DNA of 60,706 bases. It comes from an uncultured Bacteroidia bacterium. Its GTDB lineage: Bacteria > Bacteroidota > Bacteroidia > J057 > CALDDN01. The position numbers and the translations under genes are program-made. This document shows positions 26,377 through 33,686 of this stretch, in pieces; within the stretch, counting starts at the first letter, position 1; the number at the start of each line of letters is the position of its first letter. The notes beneath the pieces are model-generated. The model ran no database searches and was not told the origin of the DNA. It saw nothing but the letters and a program-made list of their open reading frames with translations. The stretch is from the NCBI GenBank assembly GCA_937936615.1, contig CALDDN010000015.1, forward strand, positions 1-60,706, in the 5' to 3' direction.

Positions 26377-27576
26377 TCAGGCCCAATCTGCAACGCTGTG
26401 AACCGCGTCGCGCTCGGGGCTGACCGAAACCCAAGCAACTGGGCAACCTAGCTGGAGCCTTAGAAAATCGACGAAGCGGCAGGCCGGTTCGCTCAGTTGC
26501 TCACGGTCGTTCTCAGGATTCCAGCCCCCAAACCGGTGCCACTGGCCGTCGACTCCCAAAGTCTGAAATTCAGGCAGCTGCGCAATCACATCTACTTTCG
26601 TCAAGGCCAGATGCGTTACACCATTGAGGCGGATGGCTTGGCGCAGCAGCGGTAAATCGAGCCAGCCACAGCGTCGAGGCCGGCCTGTTGTCGATCCGAA
26701 CTCATGGCCCAGCCGTTGCAGGCGGTCGGCCTGCTCCCCGTGCAGTTCGGTCGGAAATGGCCCGTTACCCACACGGGTGGCGTAAGCTTTGAACACCCCC
26801 AGCACGCGTCGGATGGCTTGTGGGGGCAGACCTAGACCGAGACAGGCTGAAGCCGACAGGGTATGGGAACTTGTTACGAAGGGGTAGTCGCCGAAATCGA
26901 TATCCAAGCGCGTACCCTGTGCCCCTTCAGCCAGAATGTCGGCACCCGCATCATGCCAGTCAAGCAGAGCCTCTTCGACAGGTCGGATATCAAGCTGACT
27001 CAGACACTGGCAAGCAGCCCAAAAGGCCTCCAAGTCTTCGGCAGGTGGGTGCAGCTCAGATGGCAGGTGGTCGAGGTGGCGTTGGAGGCCCGATTCAATG
27101 CGATGGCGGTAGTCAGCGGCCAGCAGGTCGCCCAGGCGCAGTCCTTCACGGGCATACTTATCCACATAGGCTGGGCCAATACCCCGTAAAGTACTGCCAA
27201 TACGGGCTTCCCCTTTGGCATCTTCCGATAGGCGATCGAGCAACCGATGCGTCGGCAAGATCAGATGGGCTTTGTCCGAAAGCCAGAGCCGGTCGCGCCA
27301 TGCTACGCCCAAGCCATCGAGGGCTGTGATTTCGGTATAAAATGTAATGGGATCGATGATGACACCGTTACCAATGACGCAGATCACCTCTTCATGGAAT
27401 ATGCCGGACGGAATTTGGTGCAGCACATGCCTGACACCATTTCGGTAGAGGGTGTGTCCGGCATTGGGTCCGCCTTGAAAGCGAGCTACACACCGGTAGG
27501 CAGCACTCAGGCGATCAACCAGCTTGCCTTTGCCCTCATCTCCCCACTGGAGACCCAGTACTACATCCAGAGGCAT
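26377..27576 (-). CDS. purA: adenylosuccinate synthetase
   Basis: GTP-dependent enzyme that joins IMP and aspartate to make adenylosuccinate, the first committed step to AMP. The N-terminal GLQWGDEGKGK (residues 8-18) is the P-loop with the catalytic Asp. GGPNAGHT carries the catalytic His, TLRGIGPAYVDKYAREGLR binds IMP, and GNGPFPTEL and STTGRPRRCGWLDL follow in the usual order. At 399 residues it is slightly shorter than the usual 420-430, mainly at the C-terminus, where the last residues diverge. All catalytic motifs are intact. It lies between the STAS gene and coaX on the same strand. Confidence 0.95.
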   Translation of the reverse strand: MPLDVVLGLQWGDEGKGKLVDRLSAAYRCVARFQGGPNAGHTLYRNGVRHVLHQIPSGIFHEEVICVIGNGVIIDPITFYTEITALDGLGVAWRDRLWLSDKAHLILPTHRLLDRLSEDAKGEARIGSTLRGIGPAYVDKYAREGLRLGDLLAADYRHRIESGLQRHLDHLPSELHPPAEDLEAFWAACQCLSQLDIRPVEEALLDWHDAGADILAEGAQGTRLDIDFGDYPFVTSSHTLSASACLGLGLPPQAIRRVLGVFKAYATRVGNGPFPTELHGEQADRLQRLGHEFGSTTGRPRRCGWLDLPLLRQAIRLNGVTHLALTKVDVIAQLPEFQTLGVDGQWHRFGGWNPENDREQLSEPACRFVDFLRLQLGCPVAWVSVSPERDAVHSVADWA

Positions 27577-27590
27577 AAAACAGCATGAAG

Positions 27591-27620
27591 CAGCGTAGCG
27601 GCTGGCAGGCTGCTACGCTG
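27591..27620. terminator. stem-loop between the STAS gene and purA
   Basis: CAGCGTAGC pairs perfectly with GCTACGCTG across a 12-nt loop, which itself can add G-U pairs. It lies 15 bp upstream of the purA start on the same strand. No strong U-run follows, so it may end the STAS transcript or act in the purA leader. Confidence 0.45.
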
Positions 27621-27668
27621 ATCGACGATGGGTATTAAGAGGCGGATAAGTCTGCTCAAGCAGAGGGT

Positions 27669-28028
27669 TTAGATTTTCTGAAAATGCTTGAGAGCCTCGT
27701 CACGCGTATTGAATATAGTAAAGACCGAAGTTAACTTAGTGATTGTCAACAGATTGACGATATTTTCTGATGGGCTGCAAATTACCAGCTCGCCACCCTT
27801 GGCCCGTACCTTGGTATAGAGGGTGATGAACACCCCTAAACCGGTGCTGTTGATGTGCTTGAGCTTTTCCAGATCAATCAGAAAGGAGATCACCCCCTCG
27901 TCGAGGTAGCGGGTAAATTCCGTTTTCAGGTTGACGCGGTCGGTTTCATTGAGCAGGCTTCCCTCCAATTCAAAGACGGCTATCTGGTCGTTCAGCTGGT
28001 GCGTAAAGGTCATTTCCGTTGCCTCCAT
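27669..28028 (-). CDS. STAS-domain anti-sigma factor antagonist
   Basis: A 119-residue single STAS domain, like SpoIIAA/RsbV antagonists that bind anti-sigma factor kinases when unphosphorylated. The phosphorylatable Ser/Thr position is seen in LKHINSTGLGVF, where the usual pattern is DSSGLG. The fold order (strand, helix, loop with STG, strand, helix) is complete. No RsbW-like kinase or PP2C phosphatase is nearby, so its partner is encoded elsewhere or it serves another role. I took the ATG at 28028; the ATG at 28013 is equally possible and gives a start closer to the first beta strand. A -7 box lies at 28081-28088. Confidence 0.85.
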   Translation of the reverse strand: MEATEMTFTHQLNDQIAVFELEGSLLNETDRVNLKTEFTRYLDEGVISFLIDLEKLKHINSTGLGVFITLYTKVRAKGGELVICSPSENIVNLLTITKLTSVFTIFNTRDEALKHFQKI

Positions 28029-28080
28029 GTGATGCGATATTCGGGTTCTAATCTTGAAAAACCCTTCTTGGTTTATGCAG

Positions 28081-28088
28081 CAAATATA
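28081..28088 (-). promoter_or_regulatory. -7 promoter box TATATTTG upstream of the STAS gene
   Basis: Exact TAnnTTTG match on the minus strand, 52 bases before the ATG at 28028. It lies in the 142-bp gap after fur and implies a separate promoter for the STAS gene. Confidence 0.45.
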
Positions 28089-28170
28089 GAAGCTGAATGC
28101 TGTTGTTTGCAGCTCCAATGGTTGAAGGAGGCAATTATCCCGACCAAATTCGGGACAGCAAACGCCAAGC

Positions 28171-28656
28171 TCAGGACTGTGGCAGGCGGTCAGGACATTC
28201 GGGTTTCTGGCAGTTGCCGTAAAAAACAAGGCTGTGCTGCACGATTTTACTTTGAAACAGCTGGCCTACCGTATCCTGAATTTCAGCCATGCGCGGATCG
28301 CAGAATTCCATGACCTTGCTGCAGTCGAGGCAGATCAAGTGGTGATGCTGACGAAAGCCATAGGCTTTCTCGTAACGGGCCTGTTGGTTGCCAAACTGGT
28401 GCTTGATCACCAGCCGCGAATCAACGAGTAAATCGAGGGTGTTGTACACCGTAGCTCGGCTTACACGATAGCCATTGGCTTTCATCTCCATGTAAAGCGA
28501 CTCGACATCGAAGTGGTCGTTGCGACTGTAAATCTCTTCCAGGATCGCAAAGCGTTCCACCGTTTTGCGGTGGTTGTGCTGGTCGAGCCACCGTGAAAAT
28601 GCGTCTTTGGCCTCCTGGAGTTTGCTTTCGCGCAGGGTTTCGGGGTGTTCGGGCAT
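28171..28656 (-). CDS. Fur family transcriptional regulator
   Basis: Metal-responsive repressor of the Fur/Zur/PerR group. The N-terminal winged helix covers about residues 15-90, with recognition-helix sequence RVSRATVYNTLDLL. The C-terminal dimerisation and metal domain has the HHHLICLDC segment near residue 103, a further Cys in MEFCDP, and a final CQKPEC pair. These cysteines suggest a structural zinc site. The 161-residue length is normal. Iron, zinc and peroxide specificity cannot be distinguished from the sequence. It starts 6 bp after fabD and is probably cotranscribed with it. As I recall, a Fur gene close to purA is a recurrent arrangement in Bacteroidota. Confidence 0.9.
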   Translation of the reverse strand: MPEHPETLRESKLQEAKDAFSRWLDQHNHRKTVERFAILEEIYSRNDHFDVESLYMEMKANGYRVSRATVYNTLDLLVDSRLVIKHQFGNQQARYEKAYGFRQHHHLICLDCSKVMEFCDPRMAEIQDTVGQLFQSKIVQHSLVFYGNCQKPECPDRLPQS

Positions 28657-28662
28657 GTTGGC

Positions 28663-29559
28663 TCAAGCATTGAGGCTGGAAATGGATTCGACTTGGGCTT
28701 GCGGAGCGATGCGCTTGACTAGCCCCTGCAGGACTTTTCCGGGGCCTGCTTCCACGAAATGGATCGCACCGTCGGCCACCATCTGCTGGATGCTTTGCGT
28801 CCAGCGCACCGGTGCCGTCAGTTGCTCGGTCAACCGCTGGCGGATGATATCAGGATCGGTCGTAGGGCAGGCACTGACGTTTTGGTAAACTGGGAACTGG
28901 GCCGGGGCAAAGGGGGTACGGGCAATGGCTGCCGCAAGTCGTTGCTGGGCTGGCTCCATCAGGGGTGAATGGAATGCTCCATTGACCTGCAGGAGCTTCG
29001 CCAGGCGTGCTCCCTGAGCCTTGGCCCGTTCGACTGCAGCTTCGACGGCTGCGGTGGTCCCCGAAATGACAAGCTGGCCCGGAGCATTGTAATTGGCGGG
29101 CACTACCACACCTTCGATCTCGGCACAAAGAGCCTCGACTTGGGCATCCTCCAGCCCGACGATTGCGGCCATGGTACTGGGCTGGGCATCGCAGGCGGCC
29201 TGCATGGCGGCAGCCCGCTCGGCCACCAGCCGTAAACCATCTTCAAAACTAAAGACGCCCGCCACAGCCAGGGCCGAAAACTCACCCAGTGAATGGCCTG
29301 CAGCCATCTGCGCCCGATCAGCCAGACCCAGCACCTGAGCCAGAATCACCGAATGTACATAAATAGCGGGCTGTGTAACCGAAGTACGCGTCAGGTCGTC
29401 GGCACTACCCGAAAACATGATTTCGGAAAGTGAAAAACCGAGCAGGCGGTCGGCCTCAGCAAAACGGGCACGAGCCACCTCCGAGGCAATAAACAGGTCG
29501 TGGCCCATGCCGCTGTATTGAGAGCCTTGGCCGGGAAAAAGCAGCGCAGTTTTAGTCAT
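28663..29559 (-). CDS. fabD: malonyl-CoA:ACP transacylase
   Basis: Transfers malonyl groups from CoA to acyl carrier protein to start fatty acid elongation. The N-terminal LLFPGQGSQYSGMG (residues 6-19) is the family signature. The nucleophile Ser lies in GHSLGE near residue 91, and the catalytic His is in NGAFHSPLM near residue 197. The C-terminal VEAGPGKVLQGLVKRI is also typical. At 298 residues the length is normal. No other fatty acid synthesis gene is adjacent. The ATG at 29559 is preceded by TAGATTAG, a seven-of-eight match to the -7 consensus. Confidence 0.95.
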   Translation of the reverse strand: MTKTALLFPGQGSQYSGMGHDLFIASEVARARFAEADRLLGFSLSEIMFSGSADDLTRTSVTQPAIYVHSVILAQVLGLADRAQMAAGHSLGEFSALAVAGVFSFEDGLRLVAERAAAMQAACDAQPSTMAAIVGLEDAQVEALCAEIEGVVVPANYNAPGQLVISGTTAAVEAAVERAKAQGARLAKLLQVNGAFHSPLMEPAQQRLAAAIARTPFAPAQFPVYQNVSACPTTDPDIIRQRLTEQLTAPVRWTQSIQQMVADGAIHFVEAGPGKVLQGLVKRIAPQAQVESISSLNA

Positions 29560-29616
29560 TTCAAGGCTAATCTACGAAAAAGCCAGCCAACGGGCTGTAC
29601 AGAACGTGCCACCCGT

Positions 29617-30453
29617 TCAGCCAGACACCTCCTGAACGAACACCTGTTGCTGTTCCCGTTCAAAGTTCCGCCAAACCTGGCGATCCATCCACGCTGGAGC
29701 AAGCCAGTTGAGCCAGCGTGTCAGAATCCCTTCGGCAGTAAGCACCAAGTAGCGTTTACCCTGCTGTTGGGCACGGTAGATGCGCTGGGCCACGGCTTCG
29801 GCGGTCATCATGCGGCTTTCGTCGCGGGGCGACTCGCCCTGGGGACTACCATCAGCCGAAAGGGCCACCTGCCGGATGTTCGACTGCGTGAAGCCCGGAC
29901 AGGCGATGAGCACGTGCACCCCCGTGGGCAGCAGCTCGGTACGCAGGCTTTCGAGAAATCCTTGCAGGGCAAATTTCGAGGCAGAATAGCCCGTCCGGTA
30001 TGGAAGGCCCCGAAAGCCGGCAATCGATGAAACTCCTACAATCGAGCCGCGCGACCGAATCAACCATGGCAAGGCCTCGTGCGTGCAATAAACCGCTCCC
30101 CAGAAATTGACCTGCATAAGCCGCCCCAGCACCTGCACATCCACCTGAGCAAAGGGAGCGCGCATCGAAATACCGGCATTGTTAATCAGCAGATCGATCT
30201 GACCGAACTCGCCCGAAGCCTGCCGGATAAGGTGGCGACAATCGCCCTCGCGAGCAACGTCGGTAACTACCGGCAGCGTCCTGATGCTGTATTGCTGAGC
30301 CAGCTCACTGCTTAACCGTTCGAGGGGCTCACGCCTTCGGGCAGCAAGAACCAGGTGCCAGCCTGCGGCGGCATAGCGGCGGGCCAAGGCTTCCCCGATG
30401 CCGCTGCTGGCTCCGGTAATCACCGCCACAGGTACAGAAGCGAGTGTCTTCAT
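29617..30453 (-). CDS. short-chain dehydrogenase/reductase (classical SDR)
   Basis: NAD(P)-dependent oxidoreductase with the classical SDR motifs: cofactor loop TGASSGIGEALARRY near residues 14-28, the NNAGISM motif near 90, the catalytic Ser in VSSIAG, and the active-site pair in YSASK near 155. Arg-Arg after the second beta strand (LAARRREPLERL) suggests a preference for NADP. At 278 residues it is slightly longer than the core family because of a C-terminal extension containing LTRWLNWLAP, which resembles membrane-associated SDRs acting on lipids. The substrate is unknown. It lies 24 bp after the DUF2237 gene and 57 bp before fabD on the same strand. Confidence 0.88.
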   Translation of the reverse strand: MKTLASVPVAVITGASSGIGEALARRYAAAGWHLVLAARRREPLERLSSELAQQYSIRTLPVVTDVAREGDCRHLIRQASGEFGQIDLLINNAGISMRAPFAQVDVQVLGRLMQVNFWGAVYCTHEALPWLIRSRGSIVGVSSIAGFRGLPYRTGYSASKFALQGFLESLRTELLPTGVHVLIACPGFTQSNIRQVALSADGSPQGESPRDESRMMTAEAVAQRIYRAQQQGKRYLVLTAEGILTRWLNWLAPAWMDRQVWRNFEREQQQVFVQEVSG

Positions 30454-30477
30454 GATTAAGAAAGGCCGGGGTACACT

Positions 30478-30852
30478 TCACTCACCCTCGTAGGCATGCT
30501 CAGCCAGCACGTCCAGTGGAATGTAATCCAAGGCTTTACGATGCGTCGATTCCAGCACCACAGGTGGCGCCACTCCTGCTTCCCAAGCCTCACGCCAGCG
30601 CAGTGCACACAGGCACCAGCGATCGCCGGCTTTCAAACCCGGAAACCGGAATTCAGGACGTGGAGTCTGCAGATCGTTTCCACGCGATCGGGTGAAAGAC
30701 AGAAACTCGTCTGTAACCACCGCACAGACCACATGCGAGCCGTGGTCCTGTTCATCGGTGCGACAGAAACCGTCGCGGTACCAGCCCGTCAGTGGATCGC
30801 TGCAACAAAGCTGCAGGGGCTGGCTGAGCACACTGAGTTCTGTATCTTTCAT
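30478..30852 (-). CDS. DUF2237 family protein
   Basis: Small soluble protein of a widely conserved family without an assigned function. The family signature is very clear: CCSDPLTGWYRDGFCRT near residue 15, GSHVVCAVVTDEFLSF, SRGNDLQTPRPEF, and FPGLKAGDRWCLCALRW. Several conserved cysteines are present. The ATG at 30852 gives a 124-residue protein that begins at the point where the family begins; the longer frame upstream would add a hydrophobic stretch unlike the family. It is the first gene of a probable operon with the SDR. A TAACTTTA string further upstream may be its -7 box. Confidence 0.88.
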   Translation of the reverse strand: MKDTELSVLSQPLQLCCSDPLTGWYRDGFCRTDEQDHGSHVVCAVVTDEFLSFTRSRGNDLQTPRPEFRFPGLKAGDRWCLCALRWREAWEAGVAPPVVLESTHRKALDYIPLDVLAEHAYEGE

Positions 30853-30915
30853 GGCCGGTCTATTGTGATCTATTTCGGTATCTGGTAAAAATACGACGTT
30901 AAAGTTAAGATAAAC

Positions 30916-30952
30916 GAGGGCAGTCAAGCCGCACAACGCAGCGACTGCCCTC
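30916..30952 (-). terminator. terminator of the ECF sigma / anti-sigma / OMP operon
   Basis: GAGGGCAGTC and its exact complement form a 10-bp stem with a 17-nt loop, 61 bp past the stop of the barrel protein gene. On the minus strand it is followed by a T-rich run (GTTTATCTTAACTTTAA), as expected of an intrinsic terminator. Confidence 0.6.
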
Positions 30953-31013
30953 CAGTTTGGGGAGTGGAATCGATCAACCATCATCCGGCTACTATCCCGA
31001 ACCCGTCAAGAAC

Positions 31014-32294
31014 CTAAATAATTCGGAGGCCAAGGCTGAAGCTGCGCAGACTGGGGGCACCCGAAACGCTTTCAAACAGCTCGCTCAAACCGTAGTTCAC
31101 ATAAAGTTCGAACCAGCTGTAGCCGATGCGCCCGCCAATCCCGTATTGAAATCGGTCGAGGTTAAAATCGTCCCGAACACGCACCTTGCGATTACCCACT
31201 TCCCGCTGCTTGGTGTGGGCACTGAACATGTACGATACGTAGGGGCCGGCAGCAATACGGAACCCTTCGCGGGGTTTGCGCCGGTCCGAGGCGTACATCA
31301 GTTGCAAAGGCAGCTGCAGGTAGGTCATCGAGAGCTTGTTCCGGTCGAGGGGACGGTCGGGGTCGATGCGGTATACAAAATCAGGAGTTCGCGGTTCGAG
31401 GGTCAGCCGCTCCTGAAACTTGTAGTTCTGAAAGAGCAGATTGGCCGAGGTCAGCAGGTGCCACTTGCTACGGTGGCCCAACCGAATGCGCGTCGGAAAC
31501 AGCAGCAAGGTGTATTCGACTGAATTAGGCTGTTTCAGTTCCAGATCGTTGAGCTGGCCTGTCAAGTTGAAATTACCCTTGTGTGTCCAAGTGTTCAGCC
31601 CCAGGTTGAAGCCTGCCAACCCCGTGTTAACGGTCTTGTAATAGCGCGTCGAGTCAGGGATTTTGTCATCATCTTTCTGCTTCGGCCGAATGTCGTCGTC
31701 TTTATCAGTCTGATGCGAATCGGCGTGCGACTTGTTGATTCGAATGCTTGCACCGTGCTCGTCGATGTCTACCTGAAAAGTGGCTCCTTCGATGCTTTCT
31801 TTTGCAGGATAGCTGCGGGCTGTTTGCTCGAACAAATCAGCTGCCGAGCGCAGAATCTGCTGAGCTTCTGCATCCAACGTTCTGTCTGCCTTGAAACGCA
31901 ATTCGCGGGCTGCATCCTTAAGGGCTTTACCTATACCCGTGCGTATTTCAACCCAAATAACACCCTTTGTTTCAGATTCGTAGCGGCGAACTCCGACGCG
32001 GCGGCGAGCATTTGCCAGCGCGTTACGGGCATCCGAAAGGGCTTTAACACCTTCGGGCGTGTTGGCTGCCAGCTGATCAAGTTGCTGTTCGAGTACTCGG
32101 AAAAGCGAATCGACATCGAGAGGCAGCATATCCACGACTACTTCAACGCGTTCGCTGGGTGCCGAGCGGGAGGGGTGTTGAGTTTCGGGCTTACGCTTGC
32201 GGCGCGTTTCGTCAAGGTCCTGGGCCAGCAGGTGCCCCCCCAGCGAACAAAGCAAAGTCAGGGAAAGCAAAGCTTTCCAAATCAAGTATTTCAT
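31014..32294 (-). CDS. outer-membrane beta-barrel protein with long N-terminal helical region
   Basis: Exported protein of 426 residues. A signal peptide (MKYLIWKALLSLTLLCSLGG, ending LLAQ) precedes a basic linker. Next comes a helical, charged region (about residues 45-175) without an obvious family, then a disordered Asp/Lys-rich spacer around 190-210. The C-terminal half (about 215-426) has alternating amphipathic strands like a PorT-type barrel and ends with SLGLRII. The ATG at 32294 is preferred over an in-frame TTG two codons earlier. It is the last gene of a cassette with an ECF sigma factor and a probable anti-sigma factor (10-bp gap), so it may be their target or signal source. The function is unknown. 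Confidence 0.75.
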   Translation of the reverse strand: MKYLIWKALLSLTLLCSLGGHLLAQDLDETRRKRKPETQHPSRSAPSERVEVVVDMLPLDVDSLFRVLEQQLDQLAANTPEGVKALSDARNALANARRRVGVRRYESETKGVIWVEIRTGIGKALKDAARELRFKADRTLDAEAQQILRSAADLFEQTARSYPAKESIEGATFQVDIDEHGASIRINKSHADSHQTDKDDDIRPKQKDDDKIPDSTRYYKTVNTGLAGFNLGLNTWTHKGNFNLTGQLNDLELKQPNSVEYTLLLFPTRIRLGHRSKWHLLTSANLLFQNYKFQERLTLEPRTPDFVYRIDPDRPLDRNKLSMTYLQLPLQLMYASDRRKPREGFRIAAGPYVSYMFSAHTKQREVGNRKVRVRDDFNLDRFQYGIGGRIGYSWFELYVNYGLSELFESVSGAPSLRSFSLGLRII

Positions 32295-32304
32295 AATCAA
32301 TTAT

Positions 32305-33033
32305 TTATTGTGGATTGAGCAGTGAAATCGGTAAATCAGAACTGAGTCGGGGAACCTTCGTTTCGTGCGTGAGCGAAAACCAGGAAGTTTCATAGCGCAC
32401 GAACAGACGTTCGGAGTCGCTGTCGCCATGCCGCACCCGCGCAATTTGCAGGGCCTCTGCTGGTTTCCAGACCCGCCGAAGCTGCGCCAGCCAACGGGCC
32501 GGATACACATCCGTTGCAACAAGCGGTAACCCCTGCCAAACAACGGGTTGCACCTCGACAGGTGCGGTGATTTCAATGGGCAGTTCGTCCGCCAGATTCC
32601 GGCTCTCCAAAGCAAGGAGAACATCTGGCTGAGTTGATGGATCGACTGGCTCGCATCCGTCGGCTTGAGACATGATTTGTCCAGCAGGTCTTGGGACTGC
32701 CAACTCTTTTTTCAAAATAAAGGAAGTACCATGCACCGCGTCGATGGGTGAATCTGCAAGCGGTACCCGGCCCGTAAACGACGGCAAATCAGACGTTGGA
32801 AATTCAAATTGCGGCTGAGGAGGAGGCTCGGCAGCAGGTTGCAACGGCCAGTTCGACCACAGCAAAGCCAGAGAAAGCAGAAGGGCTGCTGCTGCCACGT
32901 AGGTCCATGAAAAAGACCGACGCCGGCTGCGCTGATACCGCGCCAAAATAACCGGAAAAGCATCGGCAGGCGGTTCCGGCTGCCAGTCAGCCAAAACTTT
33001 ACGGAAGTCGGAATCAGAAGGAGGCTTGTTCAT
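32305..33033 (-). CDS. probable membrane-bound anti-sigma factor
   Basis: A 242-residue protein with a short cytoplasmic N-terminus (about 40 residues containing DFRKVLADWQPEPPADAF), one transmembrane segment near residues 42-60 (TYVAAAALLLSLALLW) and a large periplasmic part rich in proline. This topology, and its position 5 bp after an ECF sigma gene, fit an anti-sigma factor that holds the sigma factor at the inner membrane. There is no zinc-binding HxxxCxxC motif, so it is not of the ZAS type. The periplasmic region does not match a family I know. The assignment rests mainly on topology and context. Confidence 0.7.
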   Translation of the reverse strand: MNKPPSDSDFRKVLADWQPEPPADAFPVILARYQRSRRRSFSWTYVAAAALLLSLALLWSNWPLQPAAEPPPQPQFEFPTSDLPSFTGRVPLADSPIDAVHGTSFILKKELAVPRPAGQIMSQADGCEPVDPSTQPDVLLALESRNLADELPIEITAPVEVQPVVWQGLPLVATDVYPARWLAQLRRVWKPAEALQIARVRHGDSDSERLFVRYETSWFSLTHETKVPRLSSDLPISLLNPQ

Positions 33034-33038
33034 GGCTT

Positions 33039-33599
33039 TCAGAAAAACAAAGGTTGGAGGATCGTTTGCAGCTGCTTGCGGGCATAGGCCAATTGCGATT
33101 TGGACGTTCCTTCGGAAATATTCAGTTCAGCGGCTATTTCAGCGTGGCTGTAGCCTTCGATGACAAAAAGGTTGAAGACCAGGCGGCAGCGGTCGGGCAA
33201 GGACCGAATGGCAGCAGCCAACACTTCGGCATGCCCCTCGTCGGGAAGCACGCAGGGACCGACTTCCTCGGTCGATTCCCAGTCCGGTTCCGCGACCCGC
33301 AGAGCCAGTTCGGGGCGCAGGTTCCGGTAACGATCAATAGCTGTCCCGACGACGATCCGCCGAATCCAGCCCGCCAGCGAACCGGTTCCTCGCCAGTCGC
33401 CAATCCGACCAAATACTTTGACAAACGCATCCTGCAGTACGTCCTGGGCATCGGCTTCGCTTCGGCAGTAACGCAGGCACACCCCATACATCGTCCGGTA
33501 ATGCACCTCGTAAAGTTGCCGCAAGGCCCACTCTTCGCCACGTTGGCAGGCCGCCACCAAGGCATGGTCATCGAGCTTAACTTTGTTGCGGCGAAACAC
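33039..33599 (-). CDS. ECF-type RNA polymerase sigma factor
   Basis: Alternative sigma factor of the sigma-70 ECF group, which directs RNA polymerase to a small stress or envelope regulon. Region 2 spans about residues 25-92 and contains the typical DAQDVLQDAFVKVFGRI and the SLAGWIRRI segment. Region 4 spans about 122-175, with the helix-turn-helix EGYSHAEIAAELNISEGTSKSQL. At 186 residues the length is normal. The start is GTG at 33599; I see no better codon. It heads a three-gene cassette with the anti-sigma factor and an outer-membrane protein. Such cassettes usually regulate themselves. Confidence 0.93.
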   Translation of the reverse strand: MFRRNKVKLDDHALVAACQRGEEWALRQLYEVHYRTMYGVCLRYCRSEADAQDVLQDAFVKVFGRIGDWRGTGSLAGWIRRIVVGTAIDRYRNLRPELALRVAEPDWESTEEVGPCVLPDEGHAEVLAAAIRSLPDRCRLVFNLFVIEGYSHAEIAAELNISEGTSKSQLAYARKQLQTILQPLFF

Positions 33600-33686
33600 A
33601 GACTACAGGTATTGCGGAGATACTTCTACAAAATAGTCGGTGATAGAGGGCCTCGGGTTGTACGCCACTTTAACTTTTGTGAAAAC

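Noticed and set aside
27651-27664. Small palindrome TCTGCT-ca-AGCAGA after the STAS gene
   Set aside because: The stem is only six base pairs with a two-base loop and no U-tract. It is likely chance.
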